From: JAMHWF01 sp035911095
GTDB taxonomy: Bacteria; Pseudomonadota; Gammaproteobacteria; Burkholderiales; Burkholderiaceae_C
NCBI GenBank assembly: GCA_035911095.1
Contig: JAMHWF010000005.1
Span: 144,996-208,995 of the forward strand
Direction: 5' to 3'
DNA length: 64,000 bases
A program made the position numbers and the translations under genes. The stretch's first letter is position 1; every line of letters begins with the position of its first letter. The notes beneath the pieces were generated by a model. It did not search any database. It was not told the origin of the DNA and was given only the letters and a program-made list of their open reading frames with translations. This document shows, piece by piece, positions 17,296 through 25,897 of the stretch.

Positions 17296-19430
17296 AGCGC
17301 GACGTGTTGCGGATCGAGGCGCCGGGCGGCCCGTCGTCGGCCCACGCGGTGTTCGACGCGCTCGACGCCGAGGCCTCGTTCGAGGACGTGACGGCGCTGA
17401 TCGACACCCTGCTCGAAGCCGTCTGGATCGTCGACGGCCCGACGCTCGGCATCGTCTGCGCCAACCGCGCCGCCGGCAGCCTGTTCGGCCTCCCGCGCGA
17501 GACGCTGCGCGGGCGCGACGTCACCTCGCTGGCCGCAACGCCGGAGGAACTGCTGTTCTGGTCCGACGTGGCCGCCGGCATCTGCGAGCCGATCCATTCC
17601 GAAAGCCATGTGCGCCGCTTCGACGGCACCCTGGTGCCGGTCAACCGCCGCGTCACGCCGCTCGCCGGCTCCGGCGGCACGCGCTTCGTCGTCGCGATGC
17701 AGGACCGCAGCGAGCAGCGCCGCGGCGAGGAAGAGCGCGAGACGCTGCTGTCCGAGCTGCGCGCCACGCTCGAGTCGACCGCCGACGGCATCCTGGTGCT
17801 CGACCTGGCCGGTCGGATCCGCGCCTTCAACCAGCGCTTCGCTTCGATGTGGGGCCTGCCGGAAGACCTGCTGGTGCAGCGCGACGACTCGGCGATCACC
17901 GCCTGGATGCGGCGCAGCGTGACCGACCCCGAGGCCTACCTCCTGCGCCTGGAAGTGATCGCCGAGGCGACGCTGCTGCAGGCGAGCGACGTGATCCGGT
18001 TGCACGGCGGGCGCGTGCTCGAACGCATGACGCTGCCGCAGTGCAGCCGCGGGCGGCCGATCGGCCGCGTGTACTCGTTCCGCGACATCACCGACCACCT
18101 CGCGGCCAACCAGCGCATCGAGGAGCTGTCGCAGACCGACGGCCTCACGCGCTTGCCGAACCGCACGGTGCTGGCGCACCGCTTCGACTACGCGCTGGCG
18201 ATGACGCGTCGCGAGGGCACGCCGTTCGCGACCCTGCTGCTCGACGTCGACCGCTTCAAGCACCTGAACGACACCTTCGGCCAGGACTTCGGCGACCGCG
18301 TGCTGTTCGAGGTCGCCGAGCGCCTGCGCGGCTCCGTGCGCCAGGTCGACACGCTCGCCCGTCTCGGCGGCGACCAGTTCGTCGTGCTGGTGCATGCGGC
18401 CGACAGCGCCGGCGCCGAGGTGGCCGCGCGCCGCATCATGGAGGCGATCAACCGGCCCTTCATGCTCGACGGCCTGACCTTCACCGTCACCTGCAGCATC
18501 GGCATCGCGCTGCATCCGGGCGACGGCACGTCGATGGACGACCTGATCCGCCATGCCGGCGACGCCATGCATCGCGTGAAGGGCGCAGGCCGCGCGCACT
18601 ACCGCTTCCACCTCGCGCGCCCCGACGTCGACCTGCGCGCGCAGATCCGCCTCGACCACGCGATGCGCCAGGGGCTCGCGCGCGGCGACTTCCGCCTGCA
18701 CTTCCAGCCGCAGTACGGCGTCGACGGCGAACTGCTCGGCGCCGAGGCGCTGCTGCGCTGGAACGACCGCGAGTTCGGCGAGGTGCCGCCCGGCCGCTTC
18801 ATCCCCGTCGCCGAGGAGAGCGGCTTCATCGTGACGCTCGGTCAGTGGGTGCTCGACCAGGCGGTGCGCCAGTCGGCCGCCTGGCGGCGTGCCGGACACG
18901 AAGTGCCGGTGGCCGTCAACGTCTCGGCGCTGCAGTTCCAGCAGCACGACTTCGTCTCCGTCGTCGACGCCGCGCTGCGTGCCTCGGGGCTGGAGCCGCA
19001 CCTGCTGGAGCTCGAGCTGACCGAGTCGATCCTGGTGCATGACGCGACCGAGGCCTTGGCGCGGCTGCAGGCGCTGGCCGACCTCGGCGTGTGCCTGGCG
19101 ATCGACGACTTCGGCACCGGCTACTCGAGCCTCGCCTACCTGAAGCGCTTCCCGATCCAGCGCCTCAAGCTCGACCGCACCTTCGTCAGCGGCCTGCCCT
19201 ACGACGAGAGCGACGCCGCCATCACCACCGCCGTGGTCAGCATGGCGCGGGCGCTGAAGCTGAAGGTCATCGCGGAAGGGGTCGAGACCGCCGAACAGCG
19301 CGACTTCCTGCGCGAGGTCGGTTGCGACCAGTACCAGGGTTACCTGTTCTCTCCCCCCCTGCCGGTGGAGACCTTCGAGCGCGCCATGCTGTCTGCGGGC
19401 GGCAGCAGCCACCTGAGCGCAGCCGCCTGA
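17292..19430 (+). CDS. PAS-PAS-GGDEF-EAL c-di-GMP signalling protein
   Basis: This is a 712-residue protein. Two PAS-like sensor domains (about 35-145 and 155-270) precede a GGDEF domain (about 280-440) and an EAL domain (about 455-700). The GGDEF motif is degenerate, GGDQF at 359-363, so cyclase activity is doubtful. The EAL domain looks active, with EALLRW from 485, DDFGTGYSS from 605 and a later EGVET. No transmembrane segment is seen, so the protein senses a cytoplasmic signal. The start is GTG 17292, inside the GTGA overlap with the HD-GYP gene. Both genes together predict lowering of c-di-GMP. Confidence 0.9.
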   Translation: MKRDVLRIEAPGGPSSAHAVFDALDAEASFEDVTALIDTLLEAVWIVDGPTLGIVCANRAAGSLFGLPRETLRGRDVTSLAATPEELLFWSDVAAGICEPIHSESHVRRFDGTLVPVNRRVTPLAGSGGTRFVVAMQDRSEQRRGEEERETLLSELRATLESTADGILVLDLAGRIRAFNQRFASMWGLPEDLLVQRDDSAITAWMRRSVTDPEAYLLRLEVIAEATLLQASDVIRLHGGRVLERMTLPQCSRGRPIGRVYSFRDITDHLAANQRIEELSQTDGLTRLPNRTVLAHRFDYALAMTRREGTPFATLLLDVDRFKHLNDTFGQDFGDRVLFEVAERLRGSVRQVDTLARLGGDQFVVLVHAADSAGAEVAARRIMEAINRPFMLDGLTFTVTCSIGIALHPGDGTSMDDLIRHAGDAMHRVKGAGRAHYRFHLARPDVDLRAQIRLDHAMRQGLARGDFRLHFQPQYGVDGELLGAEALLRWNDREFGEVPPGRFIPVAEESGFIVTLGQWVLDQAVRQSAAWRRAGHEVPVAVNVSALQFQQHDFVSVVDAALRASGLEPHLLELELTESILVHDATEALARLQALADLGVCLAIDDFGTGYSSLAYLKRFPIQRLKLDRTFVSGLPYDESDAAITTAVVSMARALKLKVIAEGVETAEQRDFLREVGCDQYQGYLFSPPLPVETFERAMLSAGGSSHLSAAA

Positions 19431-19535
19431 AGCGCCCCAGCCCGGGCTCTGAGGCGTAGTCGCACGCCCTCGTCGCAGGCGGGCTTTGCCGCCGCAATCA
19501 CCCGGCCGCGGCCCAGATTCCGTAAAGTTGGGCGC

Positions 19536-20807
19536 ATGAGCCCCGTCGAAGGCCTGCTGGAGCGCCGACTCGCGGCGCTCGACGCGCCGCTTGCGTTGGT
19601 GCTGCCTGGTGGCCGCCGTCTCGGCGCCCCGCCGCCGGCGGCCAAGGTCACCCTGACGCTGCGTGAAGCGGCGCCGCTGCTGCACCTGGCTACGGGCGAG
19701 GTGGGCCGCGTGGCACAGGCGGTCGTCGAAGGGCGGCTCGACCTCGACGGCCCGATGCGCGAGGTGATGCGCGTGGCCGCCCAGCTGATCACGCGCGACC
19801 CCACGCAGGTCTCCCAGCCGCCGCCGCTGCGCTGGTGGCGCGAGCTGCTGCGCCGTGGCCGCTCGCGCATCGGCCATGCGATACAGCGCGACGCGAAGCA
19901 GATCCAGTTCCACTACGACGTCTCCGACGACTTCTACGCCCTCTGGCTCGACCCGCGGCGGGTCTACTCCTGCGCCTACTTCCGCGACGACGCGATGAGC
20001 CTCGCGCAGGCGCAGGAGGCCAAGCTCGACCACATCTGCCGCAAGCTGCGCCTGCAGCCGGGTGAGCGCTTCCTCGATGTCGGCGCCGGCTGGGGGGGGC
20101 TGCTGATGTGGGCCGCCGAGCACTACGGCGTGCGCGGCCACGGCGTCACCTTGTCGCGCAACCAGCATGCGCACGTGCAGCGCCTGATCGACGAGAAGGG
20201 GCTCGCCGGACGGGTCGCGATCGAGCTGCGCGACTACCGGCACCTGCCCGACGACGCCCCCTGGGACAAGATCGCCTCGGTCGGCATGTTCGAGCACGTC
20301 GGCCTGGCCCAGCTGCCCGGCTACTTCCGCAAGCTCTGGCGCCTGCTGCGTCCGGGCGGCCTGCTGATGAACCACGGCATCACGGCGGCCGGCACCCGCA
20401 ATGCGCAGCTCGGCGCGGGCATGGGCGACTTCATCGAGCGCTACATCTTCCCGGGCGGCGAGCTGCTGCACGTCTCGCACGTGCTCGAGGTGATGGCCGA
20501 GGCCGGCCTCGAGCCGCTCGACATCGAGAACCTGCGGCCGCACTACGCCCGCACGCTCTGGGCCTGGTCGGACGCGCTCGAGGCGCAGCTCGATGCCGCG
20601 CGCCGCCTGACGAGCGAGGCGGTGCTGCGTGCCTACCGCCTCTACCTCGCCGGCAGCGCGATGTGCTTCGAGCAGGGCTGGATCTCGCTCAACCAGATGC
20701 TCGCCGCGCGGCCCGACGGCGAGGTCGAGGCGCGCCCGGAGACGCCCGCGCTGAGGGGCGCACAATCGGCCTATCCGTTCAATCGCAGCTACATGTACCG
20801 GTCATGA
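19536..20807 (+). CDS. cfa: Cyclopropane-fatty-acyl-phospholipid synthase family methyltransferase
   Basis: This is a 423-residue SAM-dependent enzyme. The N-terminal lipid-binding region (about 1-110) precedes IQFHYDVSDDFYALWLDP, the CFA synthase signature. The SAM motif is FLDVGAGWGGL, followed by GVTLSRNQ, SVGMFEHVG and YIFPGGELLHVS. It transfers a methylene group to unsaturated acyl chains of membrane phospholipids; a methyltransferase acting on other fatty chains is the alternative. Its stop overlaps the next start (ATGA). It opens a tightly packed operon running to 23672. Confidence 0.88.
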   Translation: MSPVEGLLERRLAALDAPLALVLPGGRRLGAPPPAAKVTLTLREAAPLLHLATGEVGRVAQAVVEGRLDLDGPMREVMRVAAQLITRDPTQVSQPPPLRWWRELLRRGRSRIGHAIQRDAKQIQFHYDVSDDFYALWLDPRRVYSCAYFRDDAMSLAQAQEAKLDHICRKLRLQPGERFLDVGAGWGGLLMWAAEHYGVRGHGVTLSRNQHAHVQRLIDEKGLAGRVAIELRDYRHLPDDAPWDKIASVGMFEHVGLAQLPGYFRKLWRLLRPGGLLMNHGITAAGTRNAQLGAGMGDFIERYIFPGGELLHVSHVLEVMAEAGLEPLDIENLRPHYARTLWAWSDALEAQLDAARRLTSEAVLRAYRLYLAGSAMCFEQGWISLNQMLAARPDGEVEARPETPALRGAQSAYPFNRSYMYRS

Positions 20808-21124
20808 TCTACAAGTTCAAATCGAAGGCCGCGGGCGACGTGATCATGCTTGCCGACAGCGGCGACCAGGTGCTGCGCGCGGTCGGCCGCGAGCCGGCAC
20901 CGAAGGGCATCTTCGAGGTGGCCGCGATGGGCGGGCTGATCACTGCCCTCGAGCAGGCGATCGCCGCCGAGGAGGCCGAGCGCGCCGAGCTGGAGGCGAA
21001 GGCCAAGGCCGAAGGCGGGGTGTTGCCCGCGCCCGGCATCGGCCTGCGCCAGCGGGCCTGGCCGCTGGTCGAGATGCTCAGGCGCGCCCAGGCGGCGGGC
21101 GAGCCGATCGTCTGGGGCGTGTGA
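20804..21124 (+). CDS. DUF1840 family protein
   Basis: This is a 106-residue protein of unknown function with the DUF1840 pattern: MIYKFKSKAAGDVIMLADSGDQ at the start (22 residues, of which MIYKFKSKAAGDVIML is most conserved), then GIFEVAAMGGLI. A Glu/Ala helix follows, and the C-terminal RQRAWPLVEMLRRA is a conserved helix. The ATG lies in a 4-base overlap with the stop of cfa, so translation is coupled. It is found widely in Betaproteobacteria as a small cytoplasmic protein. No catalytic residues are apparent. Confidence 0.85.
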   Translation: MIYKFKSKAAGDVIMLADSGDQVLRAVGREPAPKGIFEVAAMGGLITALEQAIAAEEAERAELEAKAKAEGGVLPAPGIGLRQRAWPLVEMLRRAQAAGEPIVWGV

Positions 21125-21179
21125 GCGGCCGCAGGGCGGCAGGACCACGAGCGACACGACTACGAGAGGAGCCAGACCG

Positions 21180-21821
21180 ATGAAACTGCGCAGCCAGAGC
21201 TGGACCAACGGCGACCGCATTCCCGCGCGCTACGCCGCCGGCAAGCCCGACGCGGCGCATACCGTGACCTTCTCCGACAACGTCAACCCGCACTTCGTCT
21301 GGGACGACGTGCCGGCGGGCACGCGCTCGTTCGTGCTGATCTGCCACGACTTCGACGTCCCGAGCAAGGGCGACGACGTCAACCAGCCCGACCGCGAGGT
21401 GCCGAGCGACCTGCCGCGCGTGGACTTCTATCACTGGGTGATGGTCGACATCCCCGCCAGCGTGCGCGAGATCGCCGAGGGCCGTTTCAGCAACGGCTTC
21501 ACCCCGCGCGGCAAGGCCGGCCCGGCGGTCGAGGTCGAAGGCTTCGCCGGCGCGCGCCACGGCCTGAACGACTACACCGGCTGGTTCGCCGGCGACGCGA
21601 CGAACGGCGGCCGCTACTTCGGCTACGACGGCCCGTTCCCGCCGTTCAACGACTCGCTCGTGCACCACTACGTGTTCACGCTCTACGCGGTGTCGGTCGA
21701 GCGCCTGCCGCTCGAGGGCGACTTCGGCGGCAACGAGGTACGGCAGGCGATCGCCGGCAAGGTGCTCGGCGAGGCGACCTACTCCGGGACCTACACGCTC
21801 AACCCGCGCCTGCTCGGCTGA
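21180..21821 (+). CDS. YbhB/YbcL (PEBP, Raf kinase inhibitor-like) family protein
   Basis: This is a 213-residue protein with the PEBP core: HFVWDDVPAGTRSFVLICHDFDVP, DFYHWVMVDIPA and YFGYDGPFPPFNDSLVHHYVFTLYA. These hold the Asp, Pro and His residues that line the anion pocket. The bacterial function of this family is poorly known. It has no signal peptide and is probably cytoplasmic. GAGAGGAG precedes the ATG. The stop overlaps the ATG of the phosphatase gene by one base (TGATG). Confidence 0.88.
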   Translation: MKLRSQSWTNGDRIPARYAAGKPDAAHTVTFSDNVNPHFVWDDVPAGTRSFVLICHDFDVPSKGDDVNQPDREVPSDLPRVDFYHWVMVDIPASVREIAEGRFSNGFTPRGKAGPAVEVEGFAGARHGLNDYTGWFAGDATNGGRYFGYDGPFPPFNDSLVHHYVFTLYAVSVERLPLEGDFGGNEVRQAIAGKVLGEATYSGTYTLNPRLLG

Positions 21822-22516
21822 TGCGCGTCACGGGCGACGAACCGCACCAGGCGGCGCCCGGCGCCGCGCCCTGGCCCGAACCGACCCGCGTGCTGGCGAT
21901 CCGCCACGGCGAGACCGCCTGGAACGTCGACAGCCGCATCCAGGGCCAGCTCGACATCCCGCTCAACGACAAGGGCCGCTGGCAGGCGCGCCGCATGGCG
22001 GCCGCGCTGGCCGACGAGCCGCTCGAGGCGATCTATGCGAGCGACCTCGCGCGCGCCTTCGAGACGGCCACGGCGCTGTCGGCGGCCACCGGGGTCGCGG
22101 TGCGCGGCGAGCCCGGGCTGCGCGAGCGTGCCTTCGGCCACTTCGAGGGCCAGACCTTCGCCGAGATCGAGCAGCGCTGGCCCGAGCTCTCGCTGCGCTG
22201 GCGGCGCCGGGAGCCCGACTTCGGCCCGGTGGGCGGCGAGACCCTGCAGGCCTTCTTCGACCGGGTCGCGGCCACCGCGCGCCGGCTGGTGGCCGGCCAC
22301 GCGGGCGGCACGATCGCGCTCGTGGCGCACGGCGGCGTGCTCGACTGCCTCTACCGCCTCGCCGCGCGCGTCGAGCTGAACGCCTCGCGCACCTGGCAGC
22401 TCGGCAACGCCAGCATCAACCGCCTGCTCTATACGCCCGACGGCTTCACCCTCGTCGGCTGGAGCGACACCTCGCACCTCGACGGCGCATCGATGGACGA
22501 CGGGGTCGAGAGATGA
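21821..22516 (+). CDS. Histidine phosphatase (phosphoglycerate mutase-like) family protein
   Basis: This is a 231-residue branch-1 histidine phosphatase. The phospho-acceptor His is in the RHG motif IRHGETAWN, with GQLDIPLNDKGRWQA next. The second half has ERAFGHFEGQTFAEIE and the proton-donor/second His in LVAHGGVLD. Members dephosphorylate small molecules, such as alpha-ribazole phosphate or sugar phosphates, or act as mutases. About 24 polar residues precede the core. The start codon overlaps the previous stop (TGATG). The context does not reveal the substrate. Confidence 0.88.
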   Translation: MRVTGDEPHQAAPGAAPWPEPTRVLAIRHGETAWNVDSRIQGQLDIPLNDKGRWQARRMAAALADEPLEAIYASDLARAFETATALSAATGVAVRGEPGLRERAFGHFEGQTFAEIEQRWPELSLRWRRREPDFGPVGGETLQAFFDRVAATARRLVAGHAGGTIALVAHGGVLDCLYRLAARVELNASRTWQLGNASINRLLYTPDGFTLVGWSDTSHLDGASMDDGVER

Positions 22517-22529
22517 GCGTGGCCCGCCG

Positions 22530-23672
22530 ATGAGCCGCACGCTGCCGCGCCCGGGAGAAGGCGTCGACGCCGTCGACACGCCGGCGCTGGTGGTGGACCT
22601 CGACGCGATGGACCGCAACCTGCAGCGCATGGCCGGCTTCGCCGCCGCGCGCGGCCTGCGCCTGCGCCCGCACGCCAAGATGCACAAGTGCGCCGAGATC
22701 GCACGGCGCCAGATCGCCGCCGGCGCGGTCGGCGTGTGCGTGCAGAAGCTCGAGGAGGCTCTCGCGCTCGCCGCCGGGGGCATCGACGACATCTATATCA
22801 GCAATGAGATCGTCGCCCCGGCCAAGCTCGAGCGCCTGGCCGCGCTGGCGACACGCATCCGCATCGCGATCGCGGTCGACAGCCCGCTCGGCATCGAGCG
22901 CCTGGCCGCGGCGCTAAGCGCGGCGGGCAGCACCGCCGACGTTTTCGTCGAGGCCGACATCGGCCAGGGGCGCTGCGGCGTGCCGCCTTCGCAGGCCGGC
23001 GCGCTGGCGCGCCAGGTGGTGGCCCACGGCCTGCGCCTGGGCGGCCTTCAGGCCTACCACGGCGGCGTCCAGCACCTGCGCGACGCAGCCGCGCGCGAGG
23101 CCGCGCTGCGCCATGCGATCGGCCTCGCACGGGCGGCCCAGGCCTCGATCACCGCCGCCGGCCTCGACTGCCCGCTCGTCACCGGCGCCGGCACCGGCAG
23201 CTTCGTGCACGAGGCGGCCAGCGGCCTCTACGGCGAGCTGCAGGCCGGCAGCTACCTCTTCCTCGACCGCGACTACGCCGACAACGAGCCGACGCCGCAG
23301 GCCCCGGTGTTCGAGCCGGCCTTGTTCATCAAGGCTCAGGTGATGAGCCGCGGCGAGGCGCACGCGGTGATCGACGCCGGCCACAAGTCGCACGCGCTCG
23401 ACAGCGGTCCGCCGCGGGTGCATGGCCGCGAGCTCGTCTGGCACAACGGCGGCGACGAGCACGGGCTGCTGACGCGGCCGCCCGCCGGGGCCCCGCGCGC
23501 GGCCGCGGCGCCGGCGACCCTGCCGGCGCTCGGCGAGACGGTCTGGCTGATGCCCGGCCATTGCGACCCGACGGTCAACCTGCACGACCACTACGTCGTG
23601 CTGCGCGGGGGCCTCGAGCGTGGCGTCGTCGAGGCCGTCTGGCCGATCGACGGGCGCGGCGCGCTCGGCTGA
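22530..23672 (+). CDS. D-serine dehydratase-like (DSD1) PLP enzyme
   Basis: This is a 380-residue fold-type III PLP enzyme. The Schiff-base Lys is in RPHAKMHKC, and the barrel contains FVEADIGQGRCGV and LQAYHGGVQH. The C-terminal MPGHCDPTVNLHD provides the His and Cys zinc ligands of eukaryotic-type D-serine dehydratase and D-threonine aldolase. It would turn a D-hydroxy-amino acid into a keto acid plus ammonia or an aldehyde. It starts 13 bases after the phosphatase gene and closes the run of same-strand genes. D-serine and D-threonine cannot be told apart from sequence. Confidence 0.88.
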   Translation: MSRTLPRPGEGVDAVDTPALVVDLDAMDRNLQRMAGFAAARGLRLRPHAKMHKCAEIARRQIAAGAVGVCVQKLEEALALAAGGIDDIYISNEIVAPAKLERLAALATRIRIAIAVDSPLGIERLAAALSAAGSTADVFVEADIGQGRCGVPPSQAGALARQVVAHGLRLGGLQAYHGGVQHLRDAAAREAALRHAIGLARAAQASITAAGLDCPLVTGAGTGSFVHEAASGLYGELQAGSYLFLDRDYADNEPTPQAPVFEPALFIKAQVMSRGEAHAVIDAGHKSHALDSGPPRVHGRELVWHNGGDEHGLLTRPPAGAPRAAAAPATLPALGETVWLMPGHCDPTVNLHDHYVVLRGGLERGVVEAVWPIDGRGALG

Positions 23673-24136
23673 GGGCCGACCCCGACCTCGACCTCGACCG
23701 CCGCGGTGGCCCGCAGGGCTGCCGGTGACCGGCCCGACCCCGATCCCCACTTGCCGCGGCGGTGACCCCGTTCCAAGCGGCCGCGCCTCCCCGCGCGCCG
23801 GGCGCGGGCGCCGCGTCGCTCGCAAGCGGCCCCGCACCGCGCTGACGTGACCCATTGCCTGCCCGCCGGCAAGGCGGCGCACAGACGCGGGCGGCGTGAA
23901 GTAAGCGCGTGAGCGTTCGCACGGACCCTGGTGGGCGGGCCGGGCGCCCGGCGACAGCTGCCGAAATGGCCGTTGAAACTGGCTCACCTCCATCGATGGC
24001 GGCGGTTGGTTAGGCAAAAAGATCCTCACCCCGGGGCTTTGGCCCGTGCGAGCGGCAGGTGGCGTCGACCACCGGCCTCCGGCACGGCGCAGGGCTACTG
24101 AGAAGAACGCCTCCGCCAATAACAACCTGAGCACGC
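23673..24136. other. 464-base gap upstream of the two-partner secretion locus
   Basis: No convincing gene is seen on either strand. The left part holds short direct repeats (GACCTCGAC-like near 23684-23701) and very GC-rich sequence. The right part (about 23960-24130) is less GC-rich and probably carries the promoter and leader of the secretion operon. I could not assign a promoter or a known riboswitch. Confidence 0.5.
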
Positions 24137-25879
24137 ATGCGCCTTCGTCACCCCTCCAAGCTCACGCACGTCCTCGAACCCTCCAGACCCGCCCTGCGCC
24201 GCTGTCAGCCGCTGATCCTCGCGGCCGCCCTGCTGTCGGCGCTGCCCACCGCCTGGTCGCAGGCACTGCCGCCGCAGCTGCCTTCCGCCGCGGAGCCGGG
24301 GCGCGAGCCCCTTCGCCCGCCGCAGCCGCTGCCGCAGGGCAGCGTCCCGCCGGTGTCGGTGCCGCAAGGCACGGTGACCCGCGCGCCGGCCGGCGCCGAC
24401 CAGCTCCAGTTCACGCTGACGCGGGTCGACGTGAGCGGCGCCACCGCCTACACGGAAGCCGCGCTGCGCCCGCTCTACGCCGACCTGCTGGGCCGCGCGA
24501 TCAGCGTCGCGCGGGCCTTCGAGGTGGCCGGGGCGATCGAGCGGCGCTACCGCTCCGAGGGCTACGTCACCACGCGCGTGCTCGTGCCCGAGCAGACGAT
24601 CGCGGACGGGGTGTTCCGCATCCAGGTCATCGAAGGCTTCATCAGCGAGATCGTGATCGACGACCAGGTCGGTCGCGCTCGCGTCGCGGTCGAGCGCCTG
24701 CTGGCCTCGCTGCGCGGCGCCAAGCCGGTCAACGTCGCCGAGATCGAGCGGCGCCTGCTGATCGCCAACGACCTCGCCGGGCTCACCGTGCGCGCCACGC
24801 TCGAGCCCTCGCTCACCGAGCAGGGCGGCTCGACGCTGGTCGTCAGCACGGCCCGGCTGGCGCGCGAAGGCAGCGCCACGCTCACCAACCGCATCTCGCC
24901 CTACCTCGGCAGCGCCGAAGTCGGCGCGACGCTCGCCTTCAATGCGGTGGGTGAACGCGCCGACCGCATCCGCCTCGGCGCGCGCAGCTCGCTGCCGCTG
25001 GGCGGCAGCGCCAGCATCACCGGCGGCTGGGACGCGCTGGTGGCCGACAACGGCAGCACGCTCGGCCTGTCGGCCACCTACAGCCGCTCGAAGCCCGGCC
25101 GCGAACTCGACCCGCTGAACGTGCGCAGCAACGTCAGCGCGGCCGAAGGCACGCTGGCCTACCCGCTGGTCCGCTCTCGGCTGCAGAACCTGCGCCTCGT
25201 CGGCCAGTTCGAGGCGCGCAACGTCGACACCGACATGGTCGGCACGGCCTACACGCGCGACCGCCTGCGCATCGCCCGCGTCGGCCTCAGCTTCGACCGC
25301 GCCGACCGCTGGGACGGCATCACCGCCGGCCGCGTGATGCTGCACCAGGGCCTCGACGTGCTGGGCGCCAGCAAGCGCGGCAATGCCCAGGCCTCGCGCG
25401 CCAAGGGGCGCAGCGAGTTCACCAAGCTGACGGCCGAGCTCACGCGCCTGCAGCAGCTGGGCGCCCGCACCAGCCTGCTGGCGACGATGGCCGCGCAGTG
25501 GACGCCCGACGCGCTGCTCGCCAGCGAGGAGATGGCCCTTGGCGGCGCGAGCTTCGGCCGTGCCTACAACGACGGCGAGATCTCCGCCGACAGGGGCATC
25601 GCCGGCTCGGTCGAGCTCCGGTACAGCCCGGCGCAGACGCTGCTGCCGCACGGCATGCAGCTCTACGGCTTCCTCGACGGGGGACGCGTCAGCGCCGCCT
25701 CCGAAGGCATGTCGCCCGGCACGCGGCGTTCGCTCGCGTCGTTCGGCCTCGGGGCGCGCGCCAACCTCCTGCCCCGCGTGCTCGCCTCGATCGAAATCGC
25801 CAAGCCCGTCAGCGCCCAGGTGGCGACCGAGGGCAACAAGCATCCGCGCGTCTTCGCCTCGTTGACCGCCCAGTTCTGA
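24137..25879 (+). CDS. ShlB/FhaC-family two-partner secretion transporter (TpsB)
   Basis: This is a 580-residue outer-membrane protein. It has a long basic N-terminus with a signal peptide ending near AWSQA and a Pro-rich linker (about 45-80). Two POTRA-like domains follow (LTRVDVSGATAYTEAALRPL, then VIEGFISEIVIDD). The rest, a C-terminal 16-strand barrel, shows the conserved loop-6-type GGASFGRAYNDGE, with the Arg that contacts the barrel wall, and ends in Phe (SLTAQF). It exports the adhesin encoded 18 bases downstream. Length and order match FhaC/HecB. The pairing is inferred from adjacency and family. Confidence 0.93.
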   Translation: MRLRHPSKLTHVLEPSRPALRRCQPLILAAALLSALPTAWSQALPPQLPSAAEPGREPLRPPQPLPQGSVPPVSVPQGTVTRAPAGADQLQFTLTRVDVSGATAYTEAALRPLYADLLGRAISVARAFEVAGAIERRYRSEGYVTTRVLVPEQTIADGVFRIQVIEGFISEIVIDDQVGRARVAVERLLASLRGAKPVNVAEIERRLLIANDLAGLTVRATLEPSLTEQGGSTLVVSTARLAREGSATLTNRISPYLGSAEVGATLAFNAVGERADRIRLGARSSLPLGGSASITGGWDALVADNGSTLGLSATYSRSKPGRELDPLNVRSNVSAAEGTLAYPLVRSRLQNLRLVGQFEARNVDTDMVGTAYTRDRLRIARVGLSFDRADRWDGITAGRVMLHQGLDVLGASKRGNAQASRAKGRSEFTKLTAELTRLQQLGARTSLLATMAAQWTPDALLASEEMALGGASFGRAYNDGEISADRGIAGSVELRYSPAQTLLPHGMQLYGFLDGGRVSAASEGMSPGTRRSLASFGLGARANLLPRVLASIEIAKPVSAQVATEGNKHPRVFASLTAQF

Positions 25880-25897
25880 ACATCAAGAAAAACCACC

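Noticed and set aside
17046..20765. Antisense open frame of about 1240 codons opposite the c-di-GMP and cfa genes
   Set aside because: It spans several real genes with clear motifs on the plus strand, and its translation is low-complexity and Arg/His-rich.
23673..24136. A c-di-GMP riboswitch upstream of the adhesin operon
   Set aside because: The gap was read for the conserved core of the class-I riboswitch and nothing convincing was found.
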